Shown here one piece after another: positions 38,201 through 46,150 of a stretch of DNA of 64,000 bases. The stretch comes from Thioalbus denitrificans. Lineage in GTDB: Bacteria; Pseudomonadota; Gammaproteobacteria; DSM-26407. How positions within the stretch are numbered: the stretch's first letter is position 1; the number at the start of each line of letters is the position of its first letter. The notes under the pieces were generated by a model that did no database searches, was not told the DNA's origin, and worked only from the letters and a program-made list of their open reading frames with translations. Made by a program: the position numbers and the translations under genes. The stretch spans positions 62,001 to 126,000 of the forward strand of contig NZ_QPJY01000009.1 in NCBI RefSeq assembly GCF_003337735.1. Direction: 5' to 3'.

Positions 38201-40264
38201 GTGTCTGCCGTGATGGGCCTGCGTCGCTGGCTGCCCGACACGCTGCCCCTGCGCTACAAGCTCCTGGCGCTGGCCCTGGTGCCCGTGCTGCTGGTGATTC
38301 CGGGCATCCTGGCGCTCACCATCCACTGGGGCAGCGGCCTCAATATCCAGTACCTGCTGCTCAAGTCCAACACCGATCTCTCCGTGGCCCGGGATGCCTT
38401 CCAGCGCACCCAGCGGGACTACCTCGAGCGCCTCGGCCGCCTGGCCGACTCCCGCGCCTTCCGCCTCCACCTGGACCGTGGCGATCTCGTGGCCGCCCAG
38501 GCCCAGGTGCAGTCGCTGGTGCGGCGATCCGGGTTCGACTTCGCCCGCCTCACCGACACCCACGGCCGGCCCCTGGCCGGGGACGGGCCCGCCAGGCCGT
38601 CGTCGCTGCAGGGCCGCGCCGCCGGGGGGGTGCCGGCGATGGGAGTGGAGATCTACAGCCACTCGGAGCTGGCGCGGGAGGACCCCCACCTGGCCGACCG
38701 GGTGCAGCTGCCGCTGGTGCGCACGCCCCGGGCGGGGCCCACGGATCGCACCCTGGAGGACCGCGGCATGGTGCTGCACGCGGTCTACCCGGTGATGGAT
38801 GCGGACGGCAGGGTGAATGCCCTGCTGGAGGGAGGGGTGCTGCTCAACGGCAACCTCGCCTTCGTGGATGCCATCCGCGATCTCGTCTACGGGCCGGGCA
38901 GCCTGCCGGAGGGCGGGATCGGCACGGTGACGGTATTCCTGGACGACGTGCGCATCGCCACCAACGTGGAGCTGGAGCCCGGCGTGCGCGCCGTCGGCAC
39001 CCGGGTCTCGGCGGCGGTGCGCGAGCAGGTGCTGGAGCGCGGCGAGCCCTGGTCCAACCGCGCGTTCGTGGTCAACGACTGGTACATCGCCGCCTACGAG
39101 CCCATCACGGATGTGCGCGGCGAGCGGGTGGGAATGCTCTACGCCGGGTTCCTGGAGGCGCCGTTCAAGAACGACTACCAGGAGACCCTGGCGGTGCTGC
39201 TGCTGATGTTCGCCCTCGCCCTGGCGTTCGCCGCCTGGCTCGCGGTCGCGGGAGCGGGCTCCATCTTCAAGCCCATCGAGACCCTCACCGCGGTGGTGCG
39301 CGCCACCCAGGCGGGCCAGCACGTGCGCATCGGCCCGGTGGGCGCCCGCGACGAGGTGGGCGAGCTGGCGCGCCAGTTCGACGCCATGCTCGACCTGCTC
39401 GAGGAGCGCAACCGCCAGATCCGCCAGGCCGCCGACGGCCTCGAGCAGACGGTGGAGGCGCGCACCGAGGAGCTCAGGCGCAAGAACCGCGAGCTGGAAG
39501 GCACGATCCGGACGCTCCATGAAACCCGCCAGCAGCTGGTGACGGCGGAGAAGTTCGCGGCGCTGGGCAAGCTCTCCGCGGGCATCGCCCACGAAATCAA
39601 CAATCCCACGGCCATCCTGCTGGGCAACCTGGAGCTGCTGGTGCAGGAGCTGGGGGAGGCCGCCCGGCCCGCCCAGGGCGAGATCGAGCTCATGTACGAG
39701 CAGATCGAGCGCATCAACACCCTGGTGAAGAACCTGCTCAACTACGCCCGTCCCGCCGAGTACGCCGCCCAGCTCGACACCGCCGACCTGGGCAACGTGC
39801 TGGAGCGCGCCGGCACGCTCTCCCGCCACCTGGCCGGCAAGGCCGGGGTGCGGGTGAGCATCGAGCACCGCGCCCGCACCCCGGTGCGGATCAACACCAG
39901 CGAGCTGCAGCAGGTGCTGATGAACCTGGTCATCAACGCCATCCAGGCCCAGCCCGGTGGTGGAGTGGTGGAGGTGACCAGCGACGACTGGGAGGACCGG
40001 GGGGTGGTGATCGGGGTGCGGGACGAGGGCCACGGCATCCCGTCCGAGCAGCTGGCCAAGGTGTTCGATCCCTTCTTCACCACCAAGGACCAGGAGGGCG
40101 GCACCGGCCTGGGCCTGGCCATCAGCTACGGCCTCGTGCGCCGCACCGGCGGCCACATCACCGCGGAGTCGGAGGTGGGGCGCGGCACCCTGTTCCAGGT
40201 CTGGCTCCCCCGCGAGCCGCGCACGGAGAACGCCGGCGAGGGCTGGCTCAACCTGTTCGGCTGA
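38201..40264 (+). CDS. membrane sensor histidine kinase (Cache-HAMP-HisKA)
   Basis: The protein has about 687 residues. TM1 lies near residues 20-42, then a ~280-residue extracytoplasmic Cache-like sensor, TM2 near 325-350, a HAMP segment (FKPIETLTAVVRATQAGQHVRIGPVGARDEVGELARQFD), a coiled coil, an H-box (AGIAHEINNP), and a HATPase domain (NLVINAIQAQPGG, DEGHGIP, GGTGLGLAI). The start may be the GTG/ATG at 38210/38213, which fits GGGAG better than 38201. It would phosphorylate the adjacent sigma-54 regulator. The ligand is periplasmic and unknown. Confidence 0.9.
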   Translation: MSAVMGLRRWLPDTLPLRYKLLALALVPVLLVIPGILALTIHWGSGLNIQYLLLKSNTDLSVARDAFQRTQRDYLERLGRLADSRAFRLHLDRGDLVAAQAQVQSLVRRSGFDFARLTDTHGRPLAGDGPARPSSLQGRAAGGVPAMGVEIYSHSELAREDPHLADRVQLPLVRTPRAGPTDRTLEDRGMVLHAVYPVMDADGRVNALLEGGVLLNGNLAFVDAIRDLVYGPGSLPEGGIGTVTVFLDDVRIATNVELEPGVRAVGTRVSAAVREQVLERGEPWSNRAFVVNDWYIAAYEPITDVRGERVGMLYAGFLEAPFKNDYQETLAVLLLMFALALAFAAWLAVAGAGSIFKPIETLTAVVRATQAGQHVRIGPVGARDEVGELARQFDAMLDLLEERNRQIRQAADGLEQTVEARTEELRRKNRELEGTIRTLHETRQQLVTAEKFAALGKLSAGIAHEINNPTAILLGNLELLVQELGEAARPAQGEIELMYEQIERINTLVKNLLNYARPAEYAAQLDTADLGNVLERAGTLSRHLAGKAGVRVSIEHRARTPVRINTSELQQVLMNLVINAIQAQPGGGVVEVTSDDWEDRGVVIGVRDEGHGIPSEQLAKVFDPFFTTKDQEGGTGLGLAISYGLVRRTGGHITAESEVGRGTLFQVWLPREPRTENAGEGWLNLFG

Positions 40265-40266
40265 TT

Positions 40267-40432
40267 TGGATTTATCCGCAGATTACGCAGATTACGCCGA
40301 TGTAAAGGACGGGAGTTGTCCGGTTCGTCCCTGTGACCGTCAGTGCGCCTCCGATGCCAGTGCGCTGACAGTACGTACAGTCCTGCAACCCCAATCTGCG
40401 AAATCTGCGTAATCTGCGGATAAATCGAATAA
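40267..40432. repeat. GCAGATTAC inverted repeat island (copy E)
   Basis: The left arm TTTATCCGCAGATTACGCAG and the right arm CTGCGTAATCTGCGGATAAA are reverse complements around about 110 bp. Only the GCAGATTAC words are present; the CAGGATTTA words are missing. It separates the convergent kinase and HTH/PBP genes. Confidence 0.8.
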
Positions 40433-40436
40433 CCGG

Positions 40437-41357
40437 CTACTCGGCCCAGACCAGCCGGCCGTGCTCGGCGAAGTCGTAGCCGCCGAGGTCGCGGGCGATG
40501 GCCTCGCACTCGGGCTCGGCGAGGTGTTCCATCAGGCGCTGGAACAGGTGGCGGAAGTAGATCTTGCGGTTCAGGACCAGGTCGAAGGCTTCCCAGCCGA
40601 GGTGTACGAAGCCCAGCCCGAACTCGGTGGCCGCCGCGCGCACGCCGGGGGCCGCGTCCGCCAGCCCCATGGCCAGGGCCGCGGCCGCCTCGCGCTCGGA
40701 ATGGGCGGTGAGCGCCGGGCGCAGGAGCGACTCCTCCAGGCCGTCGCGGGCCAGCGCCTCCTGGAGGAAGCGCCGCGAGCCCGCGCCCTCCTGGCGCATG
40801 GCCCAGCGCAGGCCGCCGTGGAACAGCGCCTGGGGGTCGTGGTCGGCGGCGGCGCCCGGGGCCACCATCAACCCCTGTTCACGCAGGAAGACCCGCACCA
40901 TGACCCAGTCGTGGTGCTGGGGATAGTGCTTGATCAGTCCCGGGTGGCGGTTGCGGCTCTCCTCCACGGGGCCCCAGTGGATGCCGCAGGCGTCGGCGCG
41001 GTGGCGGGCCAGCAGGGAGAGGCCGAGGCGGGTGCCGGTGCTGGTGTAGCTGATGAGGGCGTTGCCGCCGATCTCGGCGGCCAGGTGCATCACCGCGCGG
41101 TAGAGCAGGGGGTCGTCGCTGCCGGCCAGCACCAGGCGGTCGGTCAGCACGCCGCCGTGGCTGGTCTCCACCATCCACTGGTCCACGAGCTCGCGGGGGA
41201 ACATCCACTTGCCGGTGATCTTGGTGCCGGGCAGCTTGCCCTCGGCCACCAGGGCGTAGACCTTCTTCTCGTTCAGGCTCAGGTAGTCGGCCACCTGGCG
41301 CACGGTCATGAAGCGCGGCGGCGCCTGGTCCCCCGTTCCCTGGGCCTTGTCGTTCAT
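40437..41357 (-). CDS. HTH (excisionase-type) plus PBP-like sensor protein
   Basis: The protein has 306 residues. Residues ~16-70 are a MerR/excisionase-like HTH (MTVRQVADYLSLNEKKVYALVAEGKLPGTKITGKWMFPRELVDQW). The rest is a periplasmic-binding-protein-like domain related to TupA/ModA-type oxyanion proteins (LVLAGSDDPLLYRAVMHLAAEIGG, SYTSTGTRLGLSLL, GFVHLGWEAFDLVL) but without a signal peptide. It is therefore probably a cytoplasmic DNA-binding sensor of a cofactor oxyanion such as tungstate or molybdate. It is the third gene after moaA and fdhD on one transcript. The ligand assignment is inference. Confidence 0.8.
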   Translation of the reverse strand: MNDKAQGTGDQAPPRFMTVRQVADYLSLNEKKVYALVAEGKLPGTKITGKWMFPRELVDQWMVETSHGGVLTDRLVLAGSDDPLLYRAVMHLAAEIGGNALISYTSTGTRLGLSLLARHRADACGIHWGPVEESRNRHPGLIKHYPQHHDWVMVRVFLREQGLMVAPGAAADHDPQALFHGGLRWAMRQEGAGSRRFLQEALARDGLEESLLRPALTAHSEREAAAALAMGLADAAPGVRAAATEFGLGFVHLGWEAFDLVLNRKIYFRHLFQRLMEHLAEPECEAIARDLGGYDFAEHGRLVWAE

Positions 41358-41383
41358 GCCTGAACCCGCACCGCGCGCCGCCC

Positions 41384-42268
41384 CTACTCCCCGGCGGCCC
41401 GCGACAGGCGGGTCACCGCCGCCTCGTTCCGGCGTTCGGGCGGGGCGTCGTAGTCCAGGTTTTCGCTGCCGTTGAAGACCAGGAAGTGGCGGCCCTTGGC
41501 CCGGGCGATCATGGTCATGCCCAGGTCGCGGGCCAGCTCCAGCCCCATGTGGGTCACGCCGGAGCGGGACAGCAGCACGGGGATGCCCATCAGGGCGGTC
41601 TTCATCACGATCTCGGAGGTCAGCCGGCCGGTGGTGTAGAAGATCTTGTCCCCGCCCCCGATGCCGTCCAGCCACATGAGCCCGGCGATGGCATCGGCGG
41701 CGTTGTGGCGGCCCACGTCCTCCACGAAATGCACGATCCGGCCCTCGCCGCACAGGGCGCAGCCGTGCACCGCGCCGGCGGAGCGGTAGACGTCGTTGTG
41801 CCCGGAGAGGGTCTCCAGCAGGTCGTAGATGCGTGACTGGCGCAGCGACACGGCCGGCAGGCGCCGATCGTAGAGGTGGTCGATGGTGCAGCTGAACACG
41901 GTGCCCTGGCCGCAGCCGGTGGTGACGGTGCGCTGCTTGAGCTTCTCGTCCCAGCCCTCCACGCCGTGGTGGGTGGTGACCCGGACCGACTCCCGCTCCC
42001 AGTCCACCTCCACCGCCGCGATCTCCTCCAGCGCGTACACGAAGCGCTGGGTGCGGAGATAGCCGATGGCGAGCGCCTCGGGGCGGCTGCCCAGGGTCAT
42101 CAGGGTGACGATTTCGCGATCGTCCACGAACACGGTCAGGGGCGACTCGCCGGCGATGTGCACCTCGCGGCGGTCACCGTATTCGTCCCGCACCTGCACC
42201 GCGCGGGTGGGCGCCAGGGCCGCATCGCTCATGCGCGGCCGGTAGGGCTGCCGGGTGTCGTCCGCCAT
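41384..42268 (-). CDS. fdhD: formate dehydrogenase sulfurtransferase FdhD
   Basis: The protein has 294 residues with the FdhD sulfur-transfer Cys pair in GCALCGEG, the DVGRHNAADAIAG motif, and TGRLTSEIVMKTALMGIPVLLSRSG. It passes sulfur from IscS to the bis-MGD cofactor to form the sulfido ligand needed by formate dehydrogenase. It lies between moaA (6-bp gap) and the PBP-like sensor, tying it functionally to the fdh locus at 48470. Confidence 0.94.
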   Translation of the reverse strand: MADDTRQPYRPRMSDAALAPTRAVQVRDEYGDRREVHIAGESPLTVFVDDREIVTLMTLGSRPEALAIGYLRTQRFVYALEEIAAVEVDWERESVRVTTHHGVEGWDEKLKQRTVTTGCGQGTVFSCTIDHLYDRRLPAVSLRQSRIYDLLETLSGHNDVYRSAGAVHGCALCGEGRIVHFVEDVGRHNAADAIAGLMWLDGIGGGDKIFYTTGRLTSEIVMKTALMGIPVLLSRSGVTHMGLELARDLGMTMIARAKGRHFLVFNGSENLDYDAPPERRNEAAVTRLSRAAGE

Positions 42269-42274
42269 GGGCTG

Positions 42275-43303
42275 TCAGCCTCCGGTCATGTTCATGTGCC
42301 GCATCAGCACCGGCTGCCCCTGCAGGTCGAAATCGTGGCCCTTGGGCTTGATCTGCATGGCGTCGACGATGGCGGCCTTGAGCGCCTCGGGCTCGCCGGG
42401 GTGGGCGCGCAGCACGCGGCGCAGGTCCACGGAGTGCTCCTGGCCCAGGCACAGCAGCAGCCGGCCCTCGGCGGTGACCCGCACGCGGTTGCAGGTGCCG
42501 CAGAAGTTGTGGCTGTGGGGGGAGATGAAGCCCACCCGGGTGGAGGTGCCCTGCACCCGGTAGTAGCGGGCGGGACCGCCGCTGTTCTCGGTGGTGGGGA
42601 GCAGCTCGTAGTGGTTCCCCAGGTCGGCGCGGATCGCGTCGCTGGAGTAGTAGGCCTCGGCCCGGTCGTGATCGCCGATGACGCCGAGCGGCATCTCCTC
42701 GATGAAGCTGATGTCGATGCCGCGCCCGACGGCGAAGTCCACCAGGTCGTGGACCTCGTCGTGGTTGCGGTTCTTCAGCACCACGCTGTTGAGCTTGATG
42801 CCCTCGAAGCCGGCCGCCAGCGCCGCGTCGATGCCGCGCAGCACCTGGTCCAGGTCGCCGGTGCGGGTGATGCGCCGGAAGCGGTCCGGGCGCAGGGAGT
42901 CGAGGCTGATGTTGACCCGCCGCACGCCGGCGGCGCGGATGGCGGTTGCCATCCGCTCCAGCTGGGAGCCGTTGGTGGTGATGACCAGTTCGCGCAGTCC
43001 ATCCAGCTCGCCGATGCGCTCCAGCAGCCAGAGGATGTTGCGCCGGACCAGCGGCTCGCCGCCGGTGAGCCGGATCTTGGCAACGCCCAGCTCGCGGAAC
43101 GCCCGCGCCACCTGCAGCAGCTCCTCCAGGGTCAGGATCTGGGCGCGGGGCAGGAAGGTCATGTCCTCGCTCATGCAGTAGACGCAGCGGAAATCGCAGC
43201 GGTCGGTCACCGACAGGCGCACATAGTTGACGTGGCGCCCGAAGCGATCCACCAGCGCGGCGCCGGGTGTGGACGGTGCGGTTGGTTCGAAAACTGTCGC
43301 CAT
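42275..43303 (-). CDS. moaA: GTP 3',8-cyclase MoaA
   Basis: The protein has 342 residues, a radical SAM enzyme with CDFRCVYC (Cys36, Cys40, Cys43) for the N-terminal [4Fe-4S] cluster and [18 protein letters not shown] for the C-terminal one. The C-terminal GG is present (NMTGG). It makes the cyclic pyranopterin precursor of molybdopterin. The ATG at 43303 has GGAGGGAG upstream, and a sigma-54-like promoter lies about 60 bp further up. It is divergent from the aor operon, with shared dyads between. Confidence 0.94.
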   Translation of the reverse strand: MATVFEPTAPSTPGAALVDRFGRHVNYVRLSVTDRCDFRCVYCMSEDMTFLPRAQILTLEELLQVARAFRELGVAKIRLTGGEPLVRRNILWLLERIGELDGLRELVITTNGSQLERMATAIRAAGVRRVNISLDSLRPDRFRRITRTGDLDQVLRGIDAALAAGFEGIKLNSVVLKNRNHDEVHDLVDFAVGRGIDISFIEEMPLGVIGDHDRAEAYYSSDAIRADLGNHYELLPTTENSGGPARYYRVQGTSTRVGFISPHSHNFCGTCNRVRVTAEGRLLLCLGQEHSVDLRRVLRAHPGEPEALKAAIVDAMQIKPKGHDFDLQGQPVLMRHMNMTGG

Positions 43304-43358
43304 GCAGGGTCTCCCTCCGCGCCGGCCCGCAGCCGGCTACTGGACTCCAGGGCAATAA

Positions 43359-43374
43359 AGCAAGATTCGAGCCG
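43359..43374 (-). promoter_or_regulatory. sigma-54-like promoter of the moaA operon
   Basis: On the minus strand, CGGCTC (43374-43369), five bases, TTGCT (43363-43359). The GG/GC spacing is right, but the -24 box is weaker than the others. The start site would be near 43348. Confidence 0.6.
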
Positions 43375-43458
43375 CCTGTCTGTACCCCGGAATGGTTAAC
43401 CCCCGGGTCGATATTCCGGCCCCGCCGCCCGCCGGATCGGGATCACCCGGCGGGATTG

Positions 43459-43471
43459 GGTCATTCCGACC
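43459..43471. promoter_or_regulatory. regulator-binding dyad, moaA side
   Basis: GGTCATTCCGACC within the longer palindrome TGGGTCATTCCGACCCA. It is centred 92 bp from the moaA -24 and 123 bp from the aor -24. Confidence 0.75.
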
Positions 43472-43490
43472 CACTCCGCCGCCCCGCCGG

Positions 43491-43503
43491 TGACAGTTTG
43501 ACC
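43491..43503. promoter_or_regulatory. regulator-binding dyad, aor side
   Basis: TGACAGTTTGACC, extended by CA to TGACCCA. It is centred 91 bp from the aor -24 and 124 bp from the moaA -24, and 32 bp from its partner. The 422-bp moaA-aor gap contains no gene. Confidence 0.65.
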
Positions 43504-43585
43504 CAGTGCGGAGGCGGCGGCTCCGCCGCGGGGGAGAGGCGGACGGTGAACGCCTCCGCCTCGGTCCCGATCTTCGCATCGGAAA

Positions 43586-43602
43586 CTGGAACGTCCCTTG
43601 CG
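43586..43602 (+). promoter_or_regulatory. sigma-54 promoter of the aor operon
   Basis: CTGGAAC, GTCCC, TTGCG with correct GG/GC spacing. The expected start is near 43613, about 113 nt before the aorA ATG. Confidence 0.8.
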
Positions 43603-43725
43603 TACAGGTCCGTGTCACGCCGCTGCGGTTCAGGGCGGCGGCATAACGACGGCGCAATGCTACGCGGGCAAGGAACCAGAACAACTCCGCGGACACGGTC
43701 CAATAACTGGAGAGGAGGAACCCGA

Positions 43726-44211
43726 ATGCTCCGGTCGCTGCACATCGAACCGAGAAAATGCACCGGCTGTCTGCAGTGCGAGATGGCCTGCTCCTACGAG
43801 AACGAGGGGGTGTTCAACCCGGCCCGCTCGCGCATCAAGGTGTTCAATTTCCACGAGGAGGGGCGCATGGTCCCCTACACCTGCACCCAGTGCGCGGAGG
43901 CCTGGTGCCTGCACGCCTGCCCGGTGGAGGCCATCGTGGTCAACCACGCCACCGGCGCCAAGGAGGTGCTGGAGTCCCGCTGCGTGGGCTGCAAGGTCTG
44001 CACCATCGCCTGCCCGTTCGGCACGGTGAACTACCAGCAGGCCAGCGGCAAGGTGATCAAGTGCGATCTCTGCGGCGGCGATCCGGCCTGCGCCAAGGCC
44101 TGTCCCACCCAGGCCATCACCTACGTCGACGCGGACTGGACCGGCTACGACCGCATGCGCGCCTGGGCCTCCCGCACCGACGCCCAGCCCGCCACCGGCA
44201 CCCCCGCCTGA
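43726..44211 (+). CDS. aorA: AOR iron-sulfur electron-transfer subunit
   Basis: The protein has 161 residues and is a polyferredoxin with four Cys clusters: CTGCLQCEMAC, CTQCAEAWCLHACP, CVGCKVCTIACPFG and CDLCGGDPACAKACP. It should pass electrons between the tungsten subunit and the flavoprotein encoded two genes later. The ATG at 43726 has GAGGAGG upstream, and the first cluster begins at once. It is the first gene of a five-gene operon with the order known for AorABCDE of Aromatoleum. Confidence 0.9.
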   Translation: MLRSLHIEPRKCTGCLQCEMACSYENEGVFNPARSRIKVFNFHEEGRMVPYTCTQCAEAWCLHACPVEAIVVNHATGAKEVLESRCVGCKVCTIACPFGTVNYQQASGKVIKCDLCGGDPACAKACPTQAITYVDADWTGYDRMRAWASRTDAQPATGTPA

Positions 44212-44224
44212 GAGGAGACACACC

Positions 44225-46072
44225 ATGGGATGGCACAACAAAGTCCTGCGGGTGAACCTCACCGCGGGCACCTGCACCCCCGAACCGCTCAACACGGAGT
44301 GGGCCCAGCAGTACCTGGGCCAGCGCGGCCTGGCCACCAAGTACCTGGTGGAGGAGGTGGACCCGAAGGTCGACCCGCTCGCGCCGGAGAACAAGATCAT
44401 CTTCGCCACCGGTCCCCTCACCGGCACCGCCGCCTCCACCGGCGGGCGCTACTCGGTGATCACCAAGGGCGCCCTCACCGGCGCCATCGCCTGCTCCAAC
44501 TCGGGCGGCTACTTCGGCGCCGAGCTGAAGATGGCCGGCTGGGACATGATCATCTGCGAGGGGCGGGCGGCGAGTCCCGTCTACCTGTTCATCGAGGATG
44601 ACCGCGCCGAGCTGCTGCCGGCCGACGGACTGTGGGGCAAGTCGGTGTGGGAGGCCGACGAGATCATCCACCGCACCCACCAGGATCCGCTGATCCGCAT
44701 CTCGGCCATCGGCCGGGCCGGCGAGGAGGGGGTGATGTACGCCGGGGTGGTGAACGATCTCCACCGCGCCGCCGGCCGCTCCGGGGTGGGCACCGTGATG
44801 GGCTCCAAGAACCTCAAGGCCATCGCCGTGCGCGGCACGTTGGGCGTGACGGTGAAGGACCCGGCGCGCTTCATGCAGGCCGCCACCGCGGCCAAGCAGG
44901 TGCTCGCCGGCAACGCGGTCACCGGCCAGGGGCTGCCCAAGTACGGCACCCAGGTGCTGATGAACGTCATCAACGAGGTGGGCGCGCTGCCCACCCGCAA
45001 CCACCGCGATGTCCAGTTCGAGGGCGCCGGCCACATCTCCGGCGAGGCCATGCACGAGCCGCGGCCCAGCGACGGCAAGCCCAACCTGGTGACCAACCAG
45101 GCCTGCTTCGGCTGCACCATCGCCTGCGGGCGCATCTCGCGCATCGACCAGAAGCACTACACGGTGGTGAACCGGCCCGAGTACTGGAGCGCCTCCGGCG
45201 GACTGGAGTACGAGGCGGCCTGGGCGCTCGGCGCGGCCACCGGGGTGGACGACCTGGAGGCGCTGACCTACGCCAACTTCCTCTGCAACGAGCAGGGCTT
45301 CGACCCCATCTCCTTCGGCGCCACCGTGGGCGCGGCCATGGAGCTCTACGACATGGGGGTCATCACCGACGCCGAGACCGGCGGCCTCAAGCTCACCTTC
45401 GGCTCCGCCGAGGCCCTCACCACCCTGGCGGAGCTCACCGGCCGCGCCGAGGGGTTCGGCCGCGAGATCGGGCTCGGCTCCAAGCGCCTGTGCGAGAAGT
45501 ACGGTCACCCGGACCTCTCCATGAGCGTCAAGGGCCAGGAGTTCCCCGCCTACGACTCCCGCGGCATCCAGGGCATGGGACTCACCTACGCCACCAGCAA
45601 CCGCGGCGCCTGCCACCTGCGCAGCTACACCGTCTCCTCGGAGATCCTGGGCATTCCCGAGAAGACCGACCCGCTGGCCAGCGAGGGCAAGGCGGGGCTG
45701 GTCAAGGCGTTCCAGGACGCCACCGCCGCGGTGGACTCCTCGGGCCTGTGCCTGTTCACCACCTTCGCCTGGACCCTCGGGGACATCGCGCCCCAGCTGG
45801 ACGCGGCCTGCGCGGGCGAGTGGAGCATCGAACGGCTGCTGGAGACGGGCGAGCGCATCTGGAACATGGAGCGGCAGTTCAACCTCGCCGCCGGCTTCAC
45901 CGCCAAGGACGACACCCTGCCGAAGCGCCTGCTCACCGAGCCGGCCAAGACCGGGCCGGCCAAGGGCAAGGTGAACGAGCTGCCGAAGATGCTGCCCGAG
46001 TACTACCAGCTGCGCGGCTGGGACACCGAGGGCGTGCCCACCGGCGAAACGCTGTCACGGCTGGGCCTGTGA
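44225..46072 (+). CDS. aorB: tungsten-dependent aldehyde:ferredoxin oxidoreductase catalytic subunit
   Basis: The protein has 615 residues. The N-terminal domain starts with GWHNKVLRVNLTAG and has GLATKYLVEEVDP and TGPLTGT. ACFGCTIACGRISR supplies three Cys for the [4Fe-4S] cluster next to the bis-pterin tungsten site, with a later Cys in the NRGACHLRSY region. It oxidises aldehydes to acids, and related enzymes can also reduce acids. It is the only W-enzyme type in the window and explains the tup genes. aorC follows after a strong hairpin. Confidence 0.93.
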   Translation: MGWHNKVLRVNLTAGTCTPEPLNTEWAQQYLGQRGLATKYLVEEVDPKVDPLAPENKIIFATGPLTGTAASTGGRYSVITKGALTGAIACSNSGGYFGAELKMAGWDMIICEGRAASPVYLFIEDDRAELLPADGLWGKSVWEADEIIHRTHQDPLIRISAIGRAGEEGVMYAGVVNDLHRAAGRSGVGTVMGSKNLKAIAVRGTLGVTVKDPARFMQAATAAKQVLAGNAVTGQGLPKYGTQVLMNVINEVGALPTRNHRDVQFEGAGHISGEAMHEPRPSDGKPNLVTNQACFGCTIACGRISRIDQKHYTVVNRPEYWSASGGLEYEAAWALGAATGVDDLEALTYANFLCNEQGFDPISFGATVGAAMELYDMGVITDAETGGLKLTFGSAEALTTLAELTGRAEGFGREIGLGSKRLCEKYGHPDLSMSVKGQEFPAYDSRGIQGMGLTYATSNRGACHLRSYTVSSEILGIPEKTDPLASEGKAGLVKAFQDATAAVDSSGLCLFTTFAWTLGDIAPQLDAACAGEWSIERLLETGERIWNMERQFNLAAGFTAKDDTLPKRLLTEPAKTGPAKGKVNELPKMLPEYYQLRGWDTEGVPTGETLSRLGL

Positions 46073-46079
46073 AATCCGG

Positions 46080-46105
46080 TCCCGCGGGGCGCCCGCCCCG
46101 CGGGA
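46080..46105 (+). other. perfect hairpin between aorB and aorC
   Basis: A 12-bp perfect stem (46080-46091 with 46094-46105), very GC-rich, with no T tract after it. It could stabilise the 3' end of an aorAB mRNA or lower expression of aorC-E, rather than end transcription. Confidence 0.6.
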
Positions 46106-46150
46106 TCGGCCTCAGCCGGCTGATTCCATCGAGCACAAGGAGACGAACGG

